Source: Aquificota bacterium
GTDB lineage: Bacteria; Aquificota; Aquificia; Aquificales; Hydrogenothermaceae
DNA: 64,000 nt
NCBI GenBank assembly: GCA_013153635.1
Contig: JAADDZ010000010.1
Span: 33,184 to 97,183, forward strand
Direction: 5' to 3'
The translations under genes were made by a program, and so were the position numbers. Shown here piece after piece: positions 1 through 8,498 of this stretch (its first letter is position 1; every line of letters starts with the position of its first letter). The notes beneath the pieces are model-generated. The model was not told where the DNA came from and did not search any database. It saw nothing but the letters and a program-made list of their open reading frames with translations.

Positions 1-315
1 CACTTTTTTGGCACCGTACTGTAAAAGGCAGTCTGTAAAACCTCCTGTAGATGCTCCTATATCAAGACAGGTTTTACCATCTATTGCAGGCTGGAAAGCT
101 TTTATACCCTTTTCTAGTTTAAAACCTCCTCTTGATACAAACTTTGGTTTTTCTTTAAGCTCTATATTTGAGTCTATGCTTACTTTAGTACCTGCTTTTG
201 TTATTTTTTGGTTATCAACATATACAGCACCACTCATAATGAGCCGCTGGGCTAACTCTCTACTTTCTACTAAACCTCTATCTACAAGTAATTTATCTAT
301 TCTTTCTTTTTTCAT
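1..315 (-). CDS. tlyA: TlyA-family rRNA 2'-O-methyltransferase, N-terminal part (cut by window edge)
   Basis: The minus strand reads from an ATG at 315 without a stop to the left edge (105 residues). The first ~60 residues form an S4 RNA-binding domain (MKKERIDKLLVDRGLVESR, then SGAVYVDNQKITKAG). The linker SRGGFKLEKGIKAF and the start of the Rossmann methyltransferase (CLDIGASTGGFTDCLLQ, SAM-binding motif I) follow. This order is typical of TlyA/FtsJ-like hemolysin-family proteins, which methylate ribose of rRNA cytidines. The start is supported by homology-like N-terminal pattern only. A divergent small gene begins 70 bases away. The C-terminal catalytic residues lie outside the window. Confidence 0.85.
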   Translation of the reverse strand, partial: MKKERIDKLLVDRGLVESRELAQRLIMSGAVYVDNQKITKAGTKVSIDSNIELKEKPKFVSRGGFKLEKGIKAFQPAIDGKTCLDIGASTGGFTDCLLQYGAKKV

Positions 316-385
316 ACTGATTGATTATTCTAATAGTATTAGAAGATTTTTGCCATTTGTTCCTAATTTATATAAAATTAAAACT

Positions 386-688
386 ATGAAAAGGTTAAAT
401 ATAAAAATCCTACTGCTTATAGGTATAGTTTTCTCAACATTTCACGATTACGTTTTTTATAATATAGACCCATGTATGAGTGAGCTTTCTTTTGTTATAG
501 AGTTTGAGAAAGGAAACAGTAATGACCCTCTATGTGATATACATCATGAGCTTCATACACCTGTGACTACTGGATTTGATACTGTGTCTGTGGTAGAACT
601 CGAAGATAGATTTGACCTTTTTTATATAAAGCCAATGAATCTTCCTCAACCAAAAGAAATCTTCAAACCCCCTAGACAGTTAGTCTAA
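386..688 (+). CDS. Small exported His/Cys-containing protein ahead of a metal-efflux operon
   Basis: A 100-residue ORF from ATG 386. The N-terminus (MKRLNIKILLLIGIVFSTF) is a signal-peptide-like basic plus hydrophobic stretch. The mature part is acidic and has two Cys (DPCMSEL, DPLCDIHHEL) and several His (FHDY, DIHHELH), so periplasmic metal contact is possible. No family is recognised. It lies 51 bases upstream of the CzcC-like gene, in the same direction, so it may belong to that operon. No strong ribosome binding site is seen. The longer open frame upstream of 386 is only the antisense of tlyA. The function is unknown; a role in metal handling is inferred from position and residue content. 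Confidence 0.6.
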   Translation: MKRLNIKILLLIGIVFSTFHDYVFYNIDPCMSELSFVIEFEKGNSNDPLCDIHHELHTPVTTGFDTVSVVELEDRFDLFYIKPMNLPQPKEIFKPPRQLV

Positions 689-739
689 AGTTTTCACAGG
701 TGTAGTCTGTCTTTTTTCAACCAAAAAGGAGGTTTTAAC

Positions 740-1921
740 ATGTATAAGATATTGTTTGCAGTACTCTTCAGCGTCATATGTGTAAAAGCACAAACCTTAG
801 ACCAGATACTAAAGATAGCAGAGGAAAACAGCCCATATCTAAAGGCAAATCTCTTTAAGATAAAAGCAACAGAAGGTCAGCTCTTTCAAGCTAAAGCTGT
901 ACCAAACCCCCAGATGAATATAGAGTTTGGGAGAATCATATCCCAAACAGAAAGCGGATTGAATTTAACAGGATTTTCTATCCAGCAGCAGCTTCGTCTG
1001 TGGGGAGAAAAGAAATTCGCCATAAATTCAGCGAATCTTAAAAAGAAAGCCCAAGAATTTTATTACGATTTTCAAAAAAATATTCTATATGGACAGATAT
1101 ACACCAATTTTTATAATGCTTTGTACTATAAGCAGTTGATAAATTTAAAAAACCAAGAATACAATTTATACAAAGAGATTTTAGCTTTTATCAAGAAGAG
1201 TTACAAGCTTGGAGAAAGTACCCAACTAGATTTGTTAAGGGCGCAAAGGGAACTAGATTTTGTCAAACTCCAGCTAGACAACCTAAACACAAAATATAAA
1301 ACATACCTAAACACCTTGTCTGCTCTAGCAGGAGAAAATATATCAGACATAGAAGGTGATTTTTTTCAAATAAGTCCCTTATATGAAATAAATCTGGCAA
1401 ACCACCCTCTTTTAAAATATTATGACCTAATATCCCAGTCTATCGATGAAGAGATAAAAAGATACAAAGCTTTAGCAAAACCAAAAATTTCTATAGGTTT
1501 TGTCGCCAGTGAAGACGAAGTGGACTTGGGGAAATATGACTTTGGACTGTCAATAAATTCTACAATCCCTGTCTTCTATAAAAACAAAGGTCAGATAATA
1601 TCTGCAATCTACAGAAAAAAGACAAACATACAGCAAAAACAACAGCAAATCCTAAAATTAAAAGCAGACCTAAAAACTATAGAACAACAATACCAAGTCA
1701 TAAAAAAACAGCTTAAAACTCTACAAGAACAGACCTTACCAAAAGTACAAGAGACTTTAAAACTAGGTGAAAAAAGTTTCAAAAATAATGTTATCTCGTT
1801 CTTTGAGTACTCTTCTATCAATAAACAGTACTTTGATACCGTTGCGTTTAAACTTCAGCTTTTGAACCAACTACATCTACTAAAAGGAGACTACATAAAA
1901 ATAGGAGGTTTTAATCAATGA
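740..1921 (+). CDS. TolC/CzcC-family outer-membrane efflux protein
   Basis: A 393-residue protein with a signal peptide (MYKILFAVLFSVICVKAQ), followed by the long heptad-rich helices and duplicated architecture of outer-membrane factors; LGESTQLDLLRAQRELDF is the typical TolC-family helix motif. An AGGAGG-type ribosome site (aaaggaggttttaac) precedes the ATG. The stop overlaps the start of the adaptor gene by 4 bases, so translation is probably coupled. In a tripartite pump it forms the outer-membrane and periplasmic tunnel. The specific metal cannot be read from this subunit. The gene order OMF-adaptor-RND matches czcCBA/cusCBA. Confidence 0.85.
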   Translation: MYKILFAVLFSVICVKAQTLDQILKIAEENSPYLKANLFKIKATEGQLFQAKAVPNPQMNIEFGRIISQTESGLNLTGFSIQQQLRLWGEKKFAINSANLKKKAQEFYYDFQKNILYGQIYTNFYNALYYKQLINLKNQEYNLYKEILAFIKKSYKLGESTQLDLLRAQRELDFVKLQLDNLNTKYKTYLNTLSALAGENISDIEGDFFQISPLYEINLANHPLLKYYDLISQSIDEEIKRYKALAKPKISIGFVASEDEVDLGKYDFGLSINSTIPVFYKNKGQIISAIYRKKTNIQQKQQQILKLKADLKTIEQQYQVIKKQLKTLQEQTLPKVQETLKLGEKSFKNNVISFFEYSSINKQYFDTVAFKLQLLNQLHLLKGDYIKIGGFNQ

Positions 1922-2988
1922 AGACTTTAATAACGTTTATAACTATATTCCTCTTTATAAACAGTTTTGCTGAAGAAGAAAATATCGTTTCAAAGACAAA
2001 CTACATTCCCCCCGAAGTCCAAAAACAGTTAGGAATAAAAACAGAAAAAGTTATAAAAAAATCTATAAAGATAACAAAAAAATACCCAGCAGTGGTCAAA
2101 GATGATTTAACCCTCTCACAAGCAGTATACTCACCAGTAAACGGGATAATAAAAAAACTCTTTGTAAAAGAAGGAGACAAGGTGAGAAAAAATCAAAAGC
2201 TAGCTTACATCTACTCTCCAGAGATAGCTATGATATTAACCCAGATAAAACAAGCCCAAGTACAAGTTAAGACCTCAAAAGAACTATTTCAAAGAGAAAA
2301 ACAGCTTTATGAAGAAAAAATAACCACCTACACTAGATTTTTTCAAGCAAAAATAAACTATGAAAATGCTCTAGCAAGGCTAAAAGCGTTAGAAGAAAGC
2401 CTAAATATTTACGGAGAACTAGAAAATAACTTTTTAGTACTAAAAAGCCAGATAGAAGGATACATCGCAAAACAAAATGTTATACTCGGAGACAGTGTGA
2501 ATATAGAAAAATTGATGTTCAAGATACATTCTCATGAAATCCTGTGGGCTGTAGCCTATGTACCAGTAGTAGAAATCAAAAACATAAAAACCAAAACAAA
2601 AGCAGAAGTAATCTCACCCTTAGGAAAAACAAAAGGGATTATAGATTTTATAAGCCACAAAGTAGACCCAAAAACAAAGAGAGTCGAAGTAAGGATAATA
2701 GCAGACAACAAAAATGAAGTTTTAAAACCAGAGATGTTCGTAGATGTAAAAATACCTTTTAAACATATATACGGCATAATAATCCCTGCAAGTGCAGTAG
2801 TACTCCAAGGAGACAAATATTTCGTCTTTGTAAAAGAACAAGACAAATTCTACCCAAGAGAGATAGAAGTACAGCAGAGAATAGACGGATTTTATCTAGT
2901 AAAGTCAGGCTTAAAAGAAGGAGAAATCATAGTAACAGACGGTACTATACACCTAAAAGCTAGATTCTTCGCAGAAGCAGAAGAATAA
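1918..2988 (+). CDS. CzcB/CusB-like periplasmic adaptor (membrane fusion) protein
   Basis: A 356-residue exported protein (MKTLITFITIFLFINSFA). It shows the biotinyl-lipoyl-like half motif (YSPVNGIIKKLFVKEGDKVRKNQKLAYIYSPE), a short alpha-hairpin (~res 100-160), then the second lipoyl half and beta-barrel (GYIAKQNVILGDSV..., PLGKTKGIIDFISHKVDPKTKRVEVR), which are typical of heavy-metal-type adaptors. It overlaps the OMF gene by ATGA-like coupling and sits 13 bases before the RND gene, preceded by its own AGGAGG site. It should bridge the inner-membrane pump to the outer-membrane channel. There is no N-terminal Met-rich CusF-like extension. Confidence 0.85.
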   Translation: MKTLITFITIFLFINSFAEEENIVSKTNYIPPEVQKQLGIKTEKVIKKSIKITKKYPAVVKDDLTLSQAVYSPVNGIIKKLFVKEGDKVRKNQKLAYIYSPEIAMILTQIKQAQVQVKTSKELFQREKQLYEEKITTYTRFFQAKINYENALARLKALEESLNIYGELENNFLVLKSQIEGYIAKQNVILGDSVNIEKLMFKIHSHEILWAVAYVPVVEIKNIKTKTKAEVISPLGKTKGIIDFISHKVDPKTKRVEVRIIADNKNEVLKPEMFVDVKIPFKHIYGIIIPASAVVLQGDKYFVFVKEQDKFYPREIEVQQRIDGFYLVKSGLKEGEIIVTDGTIHLKARFFAEAEE

Positions 2989-3001
2989 AAAGGAGGCAAA
3001 T

Positions 3002-6000
3002 ATGGTATCAATAATATTGAAATATAGATTGTTAGTACTGTTTGTGCTTATTGGCTTAATCGCATATGGTTATTATTCATTTAAAACAATACCAGTAGAC
3101 ACCTTTCCAGACCCAACACCTCTACAGGTAAACATATACACAGAAGCTCCCGGCTATTCTGCTGAAGAAGTAGAAGCCCTAATAACAAAAAGAATAGAAA
3201 CAGTTATGTCAGGTATAAAAGATGTAGAAAAGGTAAGAAGTGAAAGTATACCCGGGCTATCCTATGTATCTTTGTTCTTCAAAGACGGTACAGACATATA
3301 CTTTGATAGAAGACTAGTAATGGAAAAACTCCCAGAGGCTCAAAGCCAACTCCCAGAAGGGATAGTACCCATAATGGGACCTAACACTTCAGGACTTGGA
3401 AACGTTCTACTGTATGCAGTAATCGATGAGACAGGGAAATACACCCTCACAGACCTAAAGGCTATAGAAGAATGGACTATAAAGCCTCTTATAAAATCTA
3501 TCCAAGGTGTAGAAGACATCTCCCAATGGGGTCCAGACAAAGCATTTTTGGTAAAACCAGATATAGAAACCCTCCTAAAATACCAGCTAACCTTAGAAGA
3601 TATATTTACAGCTATAGATAAAAATGGAGGGCTTGCAGGGGGAGGTTATACAAAAACACCAGAAGGAGACCTTGTTATAAGAGCTGTAGGAAGCATAACA
3701 AATATAGACCAAATCGAAAATATACCAGTAAAAGTAGATAATGGTCAGATAATCAAAATAAAAGACACAGCAAAAGTGGAAGAAGGAGAAGTTCCCCAAA
3801 GAAGAGGAGCATTCACATTAAACGGAAGAGAAGTTCAAGGAAATATAGTTCTAAAAAGAATAGGTACCAATACCCAAGAACTCGTAAAAAAACTAAAACA
3901 AGAAATAGAAAGGATAAACAAAGAGATACTGCCAGAAGGAGTAAAAATAAAGATACTGTACGACCAATCGTACCTAACACAAAAAGCATTATCCACAATA
4001 GAAAGAGCATTACTAGAAGGAATAATACTCGTCTCTATCGCAATGGTAATATTTCTAGGCAATGTGAGAGCCGCTTTACTAGTTATACTCTCAATACCTT
4101 TTACCCTATTAATCTCATTTATACTAATGAAACATTACGGTCTTACAGCAAACCTTATGTCCCTAGGAGGATTAGCTATAGGTCTAGGACTCTTCGCAGA
4201 TGCGACTGTAGTAGTAATAGAAAACATATTCAGACATCTAAGTCACTGTTCATCAGCTAACGAAAAATTAACAAAACTAGAAATCATAAAACTTTCAGTA
4301 CAAGAGATAACAAAACCAGTAGTATTCGCCATACTAATAATAATGGTAGTCTTCCTTCCTATCTTTAGCTTTGAATCAGTAGAAGGAAAATATTTTAAAC
4401 CATTAGCCCTTACTATTATCTTTGCACTTGGTTCATCTTTATTCGTTGCCTTAATTACTATGCCAGTTCTAGCGTACTTTATACTTAAGCCGGGAAAAGA
4501 AACAAACATAGTAATGGCAACGATAGAAAAAATCTATCTACTCCTTCTAAAAGGGGCTATGAAAATAGGCATAGTCCTATTTGTTCTAACAGCTGTTCTC
4601 TTTGGAGTGAGCCTATACCTATTAACAAAAGTAGGTACCGAGTTCACACCTGAACTAGATGAGGGAGCTGTACTATTAGAGACATATCTAGACCCAAACA
4701 TATCTTTGGCAGAATCAAAAAGAGTAGCAAACTTCATAGAACAGCAAGCAAAAAGCTTTGATATTGTTACAAATGCCTTTACCAACATAGGAAGAGCAGA
4801 AAAAGGAGAGATACAAGATGTTAACTACATGGAAACATGGATACTCCTAAAACCATACAAGGAATGGAAAAAACTAAAAACAAGAGAACAGTTTGAAGAT
4901 GCTCTTAGAGAAAAACTCAAAGACTTACCAGTAGCAGGACTGATATTTACCCAGCCAATAGCTATGAGAATAGAAGAACTCTTATCTGGAGTTAAGGCAA
5001 CTGTGGCGGTAAAGATATTTGGAGAAGACCTAAAAAAAATAAACGAGATAGCATACAAAGTAGAAGAGGTTGCAAAAAATACAAAAGGAGCGATAGATGT
5101 AGAAACAGAAGCACAAACAGGAAAACTCCAACTCCAGATAATCCCAAAATATCAAACCTTGTACAAATATGGATTCAACACAGAACAGATACTATCTTTA
5201 GTAGGAAACTACATGGCAGGAACAAAAGCTAACGAACTAAGAAAAGGACTGATAAGCTTCCCAATTATGATAAAAGTCCCATACACCTACTTAAACGATA
5301 TAGACAAAATAAGAAAAATCCCTATCTACAAAACCACAGATGGAACTTTACTAAGACTACAAGACATAGCCCAGATAAAAATCGTTCCCGGGTTCTTTAA
5401 AATTCGCCACGAGAATGGACTTAGATACGCTCTTGTCCAGCTTAACATAGCAGGTAGAGACCTAGGAGGTTTTATAAAAGAGCTAAGGCAGAATATAAAC
5501 ACAAAAATAAAACTCCCAGAAGGATATTTTATCCAGTTCGCAGGACAGTTTGAAAATCAACAAAGAGCGATGAAAAAACTATCTATTATAGTACCTATAG
5601 CAATATTACTCATATTCTTACTTCTCTATATAAACTACTCCTCAATAAGAGACGCCCTTATCATAATGTTAAATGTCCCATTTGCTACAATAGGAGGGAT
5701 ATTAGCTCTGTATTTCTCTGGTTTTCATCTTTCTGTTCCAGCGGCGATAGGTTTTATAGCGGTGTTTGGTATAGCTACCTTAAATGGAGTAGTTCTCGTC
5801 TCTTACATACGACAGATGCTAGACAAAAAACTCACTATAGATGAAGCGATACAAAGAGCAACCAAACTTAGATTACGACCTATCTTAATCACTGCTACCG
5901 CCGCTTCATTAGGTCTAGTACCGATATTATTCACACAAGATATAGGTTCAGAAATACAAAAACCTATAGCAACTGTAGTAATTGGAGGGATATTCACTTC

Positions 6001-6064
6001 TACATTTTTAACTCTTATTCTACTTCCAATTGTCTATAAAATGGCTTATAGATTCTCAAAATAA
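3002..6064 (+). CDS. CzcA/CusA-family heavy-metal RND efflux pump
   Basis: A 1020-residue inner-membrane pump with the standard RND plan: TM1 at the N-terminus, two large periplasmic loops, and TM blocks near ~330-540 and ~860-1015. HME-family hallmarks are DTFPDPTPLQVNIYTEAPG near the start and, in TM4, GLAIGLGLFADATVVVIEN. In that helix the first of the three CzcA acidic relay residues is replaced by Gly, leaving one Asp and the Glu. This is the pattern of CusA-type (Cu/Ag) and some other HME pumps rather than CzcA (known family feature, from memory). Substrate assignment is therefore uncertain. The gene ends just before a strong hairpin terminator. Confidence 0.88.
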   Translation: MVSIILKYRLLVLFVLIGLIAYGYYSFKTIPVDTFPDPTPLQVNIYTEAPGYSAEEVEALITKRIETVMSGIKDVEKVRSESIPGLSYVSLFFKDGTDIYFDRRLVMEKLPEAQSQLPEGIVPIMGPNTSGLGNVLLYAVIDETGKYTLTDLKAIEEWTIKPLIKSIQGVEDISQWGPDKAFLVKPDIETLLKYQLTLEDIFTAIDKNGGLAGGGYTKTPEGDLVIRAVGSITNIDQIENIPVKVDNGQIIKIKDTAKVEEGEVPQRRGAFTLNGREVQGNIVLKRIGTNTQELVKKLKQEIERINKEILPEGVKIKILYDQSYLTQKALSTIERALLEGIILVSIAMVIFLGNVRAALLVILSIPFTLLISFILMKHYGLTANLMSLGGLAIGLGLFADATVVVIENIFRHLSHCSSANEKLTKLEIIKLSVQEITKPVVFAILIIMVVFLPIFSFESVEGKYFKPLALTIIFALGSSLFVALITMPVLAYFILKPGKETNIVMATIEKIYLLLLKGAMKIGIVLFVLTAVLFGVSLYLLTKVGTEFTPELDEGAVLLETYLDPNISLAESKRVANFIEQQAKSFDIVTNAFTNIGRAEKGEIQDVNYMETWILLKPYKEWKKLKTREQFEDALREKLKDLPVAGLIFTQPIAMRIEELLSGVKATVAVKIFGEDLKKINEIAYKVEEVAKNTKGAIDVETEAQTGKLQLQIIPKYQTLYKYGFNTEQILSLVGNYMAGTKANELRKGLISFPIMIKVPYTYLNDIDKIRKIPIYKTTDGTLLRLQDIAQIKIVPGFFKIRHENGLRYALVQLNIAGRDLGGFIKELRQNINTKIKLPEGYFIQFAGQFENQQRAMKKLSIIVPIAILLIFLLLYINYSSIRDALIIMLNVPFATIGGILALYFSGFHLSVPAAIGFIAVFGIATLNGVVLVSYIRQMLDKKLTIDEAIQRATKLRLRPILITATAASLGLVPILFTQDIGSEIQKPIATVVIGGIFTSTFLTLILLPIVYKMAYRFSK

Positions 6065-6070
6065 AACATC

Positions 6071-6094
6071 AAGGGGCATCTGCCCCTTATTTTA
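6071..6094. terminator. Hairpin terminator between convergent genes
   Basis: An 8-bp perfect stem (AAGGGGCA / TGCCCCTT) with a 2-base loop is followed by ATTTTAT. It lies between the stop of the RND pump gene (+) and the stop of the aminotransferase gene (-), so it could act for both directions, although the T-run is short. Confidence 0.75.
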
Positions 6095-7234
6095 TAGATA
6101 TTGATTTATAATCTGCTGTGCTTTTTTTACTCCTTTTCCTAGCTCGACAGGGACTCCTGTTTTTAATAGAGCAAACTCTACACCAGCAATAACTTGAATC
6201 ATATCCATAACATCAAAATATCCCATATGGGCTATTCTAAAAATCTTTCCTTTTAGATGGTCTTGTCCTCCAGCTACTCTAAAACCAAGCTTTAACAAAA
6301 CTTTTCTAAAAGAATCTGCATCAATCCCTTCTGGGGTGTAAGCACCAGTAGCCGAGTTTGAAGGACTTTGGGATAAAAGCTTTAGACCTAACTCTTGCAA
6401 AGCTTCTCTGGTAGCTAGAGCCATTATTTCATGTCTCTTTGCTAATTGAGGAAGACCCTCTTCTAACATAAGCTTTAGACTCTCATTTAGAGCGATTATC
6501 AAATTTATCGCTGGAGTATAAGCTGTCTGTCCCTTTTCCTGTTTTTTACTCTCTGCTAAAACAGAGAAATAATACTTTTCTATGTTAGATTTTTTTAGTC
6601 TATCTTCTGCTTTCTCACTATACCAGAGTATAGACAAACCCGGAGGGAGCATCAGAGCCTTTTGAGAACCAGTAACGAGAACATCTATCCCAATATCTTC
6701 TGGATAAACTTCATAAACCCCTACAGAGGTAATCCCATCAACTACTAAAATACAATCCTTTAATTTTTTGGATATTTTAGCCAGATAATCAACATCGTGC
6801 AGTGTAGTAGTTGATGTATCAGAATGCTGAACGAGTATACCTTTTATATCTGGGAATTCTTCAGTAATCTCTACTATCTTCTTTTTATCATAAGTTTTTC
6901 CCCACTCTATCTCATAGTCTATGACTTTTAATCCGAAAGTTTTTGCCAAATCTCTCCATCTTTGTCCGAACTTCCCTGCATTTATAACTAAAACTCTATC
7001 TCCCTTTTTGAAAAAGTTAGTTATAGATGCTTCCATAGCTCCTGTCCCAGAAGAAGCAAACAAAATAGGAGCTTTATCAGTTTTTAGTAACTGTTTCAAT
7101 TTCTCTCGAACAGCCAAAAATGTTTGGGTAAATTCTGGCGTCCTATGGTGAATAATCTGCTGACCTAGAGCTTTAATCACTTCTGGAGGTAGAGGAACAG
7201 GACCCGGGGTAAAAAGTCTCTCCTTTATTTTCAC
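6092..7234 (-). CDS. Class V PLP aminotransferase (serine/alanine-glyoxylate type)
   Basis: A 380-residue enzyme of the AgxT/SGAT family. The N-terminal RLFTPGPVPLPPEVI and HRTPEF motifs are characteristic of the family. VLVTGSQKALMLPPGLS contains the PLP-binding lysine (~res 192), and LVVDGITSVG carries the Asp that contacts the pyridine nitrogen. In Aquificota and methanogens such proteins are often serine-pyruvate or phosphoserine-type transaminases in serine/glycine metabolism. The exact amino donor cannot be told from sequence. It appears monocistronic, with a GGAGG-like site before the ATG at 7234. Confidence 0.85.
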   Translation of the reverse strand: MKIKERLFTPGPVPLPPEVIKALGQQIIHHRTPEFTQTFLAVREKLKQLLKTDKAPILFASSGTGAMEASITNFFKKGDRVLVINAGKFGQRWRDLAKTFGLKVIDYEIEWGKTYDKKKIVEITEEFPDIKGILVQHSDTSTTTLHDVDYLAKISKKLKDCILVVDGITSVGVYEVYPEDIGIDVLVTGSQKALMLPPGLSILWYSEKAEDRLKKSNIEKYYFSVLAESKKQEKGQTAYTPAINLIIALNESLKLMLEEGLPQLAKRHEIMALATREALQELGLKLLSQSPSNSATGAYTPEGIDADSFRKVLLKLGFRVAGGQDHLKGKIFRIAHMGYFDVMDMIQVIAGVEFALLKTGVPVELGKGVKKAQQIINQYL

Positions 7235-7312
7235 TTTTTCCTCCTTATATTTGACAGTATGAAACGGATTATAGCTTATTGGAAAACAGAGGGCAAATTT
7301 TAAAATCTTCTA

Positions 7313-7798
7313 TCAGCACAATTTATCTAACTGTTCTATAACTTTATCTACATGACCTTTTACTCTCACATTTCTCCATTTCTTGGCTATTGTCCCATCA
7401 GGCTTTATTATAAAAGTAGAACGGATAACCCCTACGGTGGTTTTCCCATACATTTTTTTCTCTCCCCAAGCATCATAAGCTTGGAGAACTTTTTTATCTG
7501 GGTCGCTAGCTAGATAAAAATTTAGGTTATATTTCTCTTTAAATTTTTTGTGACTTTCTACACTGTCCGGGCTTACCCCTATAACCACTGCCTTTTCTCC
7601 TATTTTATTAAAGTTATCTCGAAAATCACAGGCTTCTTGTGTACAACCGGGAGTATTGTCCTTTGGATAAAAATATAGAACAACACATTTTCCTTCTTTT
7701 AGAAAATCCTTTAGACATATCTCTGTCTCGTTACCTTCTGGGTCTAAACCTTTCAAACAAAACTCGGGAGCTTTATCACCTTCATTTATCATAAACAT
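7313..7798 (-). CDS. bcp: Thiol peroxidase of the Bcp/PrxQ family
   Basis: A 161-residue peroxiredoxin. NEGDKAPEFCLKG opens the fold. YFYPKDNTPGCTQEACDFRDN carries the peroxidatic Cys in TPGCT and a resolving Cys five residues later, the PrxQ/Bcp arrangement. It reduces hydroperoxides at the expense of thioredoxin in the cytoplasm. An AGGAGG site lies 3 bases before the first ATG and 9 before a second one at 7792, so the second ATG (MINEGDKAPEF) is a likely alternative start. The PTPS gene starts divergently 56 bases away. Confidence 0.92.
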   Translation of the reverse strand: MFMINEGDKAPEFCLKGLDPEGNETEICLKDFLKEGKCVVLYFYPKDNTPGCTQEACDFRDNFNKIGEKAVVIGVSPDSVESHKKFKEKYNLNFYLASDPDKKVLQAYDAWGEKKMYGKTTVGVIRSTFIIKPDGTIAKKWRNVRVKGHVDKVIEQLDKLC

Positions 7799-7854
7799 TA
7801 ACCTCCTAATTTTTTATAATTTTATAACCAAATTATAAACCAAGAGGTAGCTAG

Positions 7855-8202
7855 ATGCCCTATATAATAAGAGTAAGAAAGGAGTTCGAAGCCGCTCATT
7901 TCTTGACAGACTATCACGGAAAACCAGAGCCTTTACACGGTCACACATGGTTAGTAGAGCTGTTCATTAGAGCAGACAAACTTGATAAAGGGGGAATGGG
8001 GTTTGATTTTGTGGAGATAGATAGATTCTTAGATAAGATTTTACCAAATTACAAATGTATGAACGAAATCTATGATTTTTCTCCAAGTGCTGAAAATGTA
8101 GCTAGGTATCTGTACGATAAAGTTAAAGAAAAGTACCCAACCTTACAGAAAGTAGTAGTATGGGAAACCAAAAAAGGTGGAGCAGAATATTACGAAGAGT
8201 AG
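7855..8202 (+). CDS. 6-pyruvoyl-tetrahydropterin synthase family protein, PTPS-III-like
   Basis: A 115-residue T-fold enzyme with the zinc-binding histidines (FEAAHF and LHGHTW) and the C-terminal VVVWETKKGGAEYYE Glu motif. QueD-type enzymes carry a catalytic Cys four residues before HGH's first His (CxxxHGH). Here that position is Pro and a Glu sits one residue later (GKPEPLHGH), which is the ExxHGH signature of PTPS-III enzymes that make 6-hydroxymethyldihydropterin for folate (family knowledge). A folate role replacing FolB is therefore favoured over queuosine synthesis. An AGAGG site precedes the ATG. It converges with moaD with no gap. Confidence 0.8.
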   Translation: MPYIIRVRKEFEAAHFLTDYHGKPEPLHGHTWLVELFIRADKLDKGGMGFDFVEIDRFLDKILPNYKCMNEIYDFSPSAENVARYLYDKVKEKYPTLQKVVVWETKKGGAEYYEE

Positions 8203-8448
8203 CTATCCTCCACTTACCGGTGGTATTAGGGCTACAGTGTCTCCATCTTTTAGAGTTTGTGTTTTGTCTACATATTCTTCGTTTACAGCTACCATTACTT
8301 TATCAAAAAACTGTTCTATGTGAGGATATTTCTCTTTTAGAGTATTTATTAGGTCGATTACTGTACTGTTTGCTGGTATGTTTAGCTCTTCTTCAGCTTT
8401 TTGTAATTTGTCTTTTATCAAAGAAAAGTATAGTACTTTTACTCGCAT
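8203..8448 (-). CDS. moaD: MoaD/ThiS-family sulfur carrier, probable molybdopterin synthase small subunit
   Basis: An 81-residue beta-grasp protein (MRVKVLYFSLIKDKLQKAEEELNIP, LKDGDTVALIPPVSGG) ending in the Gly-Gly that is adenylated and thiocarboxylated. VRVLYFS...DxxxLIPPVSGG is the MoaD rather than ThiS pattern. It would supply sulfur to MoaE in molybdopterin synthesis, which fits the molybdenum hydroxylase operon elsewhere in the window (52.5-57.7 kb). It is the last gene of the leftward ilv-led gene string, 50 bases after the reductase gene, with an AGGAGG site before its ATG. Confidence 0.85.
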   Translation of the reverse strand: MRVKVLYFSLIKDKLQKAEEELNIPANSTVIDLINTLKEKYPHIEQFFDKVMVAVNEEYVDKTQTLKDGDTVALIPPVSGG

Positions 8449-8498
8449 AGAAAACCTCCTAAACAGCGAAGGCTGTATGGATTTGGTTTGCGTTCTTG

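Noticed and set aside
8-385. Open frame upstream of the small exported protein
   Set aside because: It is the antisense of the TlyA N-terminus on the other strand; only the part from 386 is a gene.
7855-8202. Queuosine QueD
   Set aside because: The catalytic Cys of the CxxxHGH motif is missing, and the ExxHGH pattern fits PTPS-III better.
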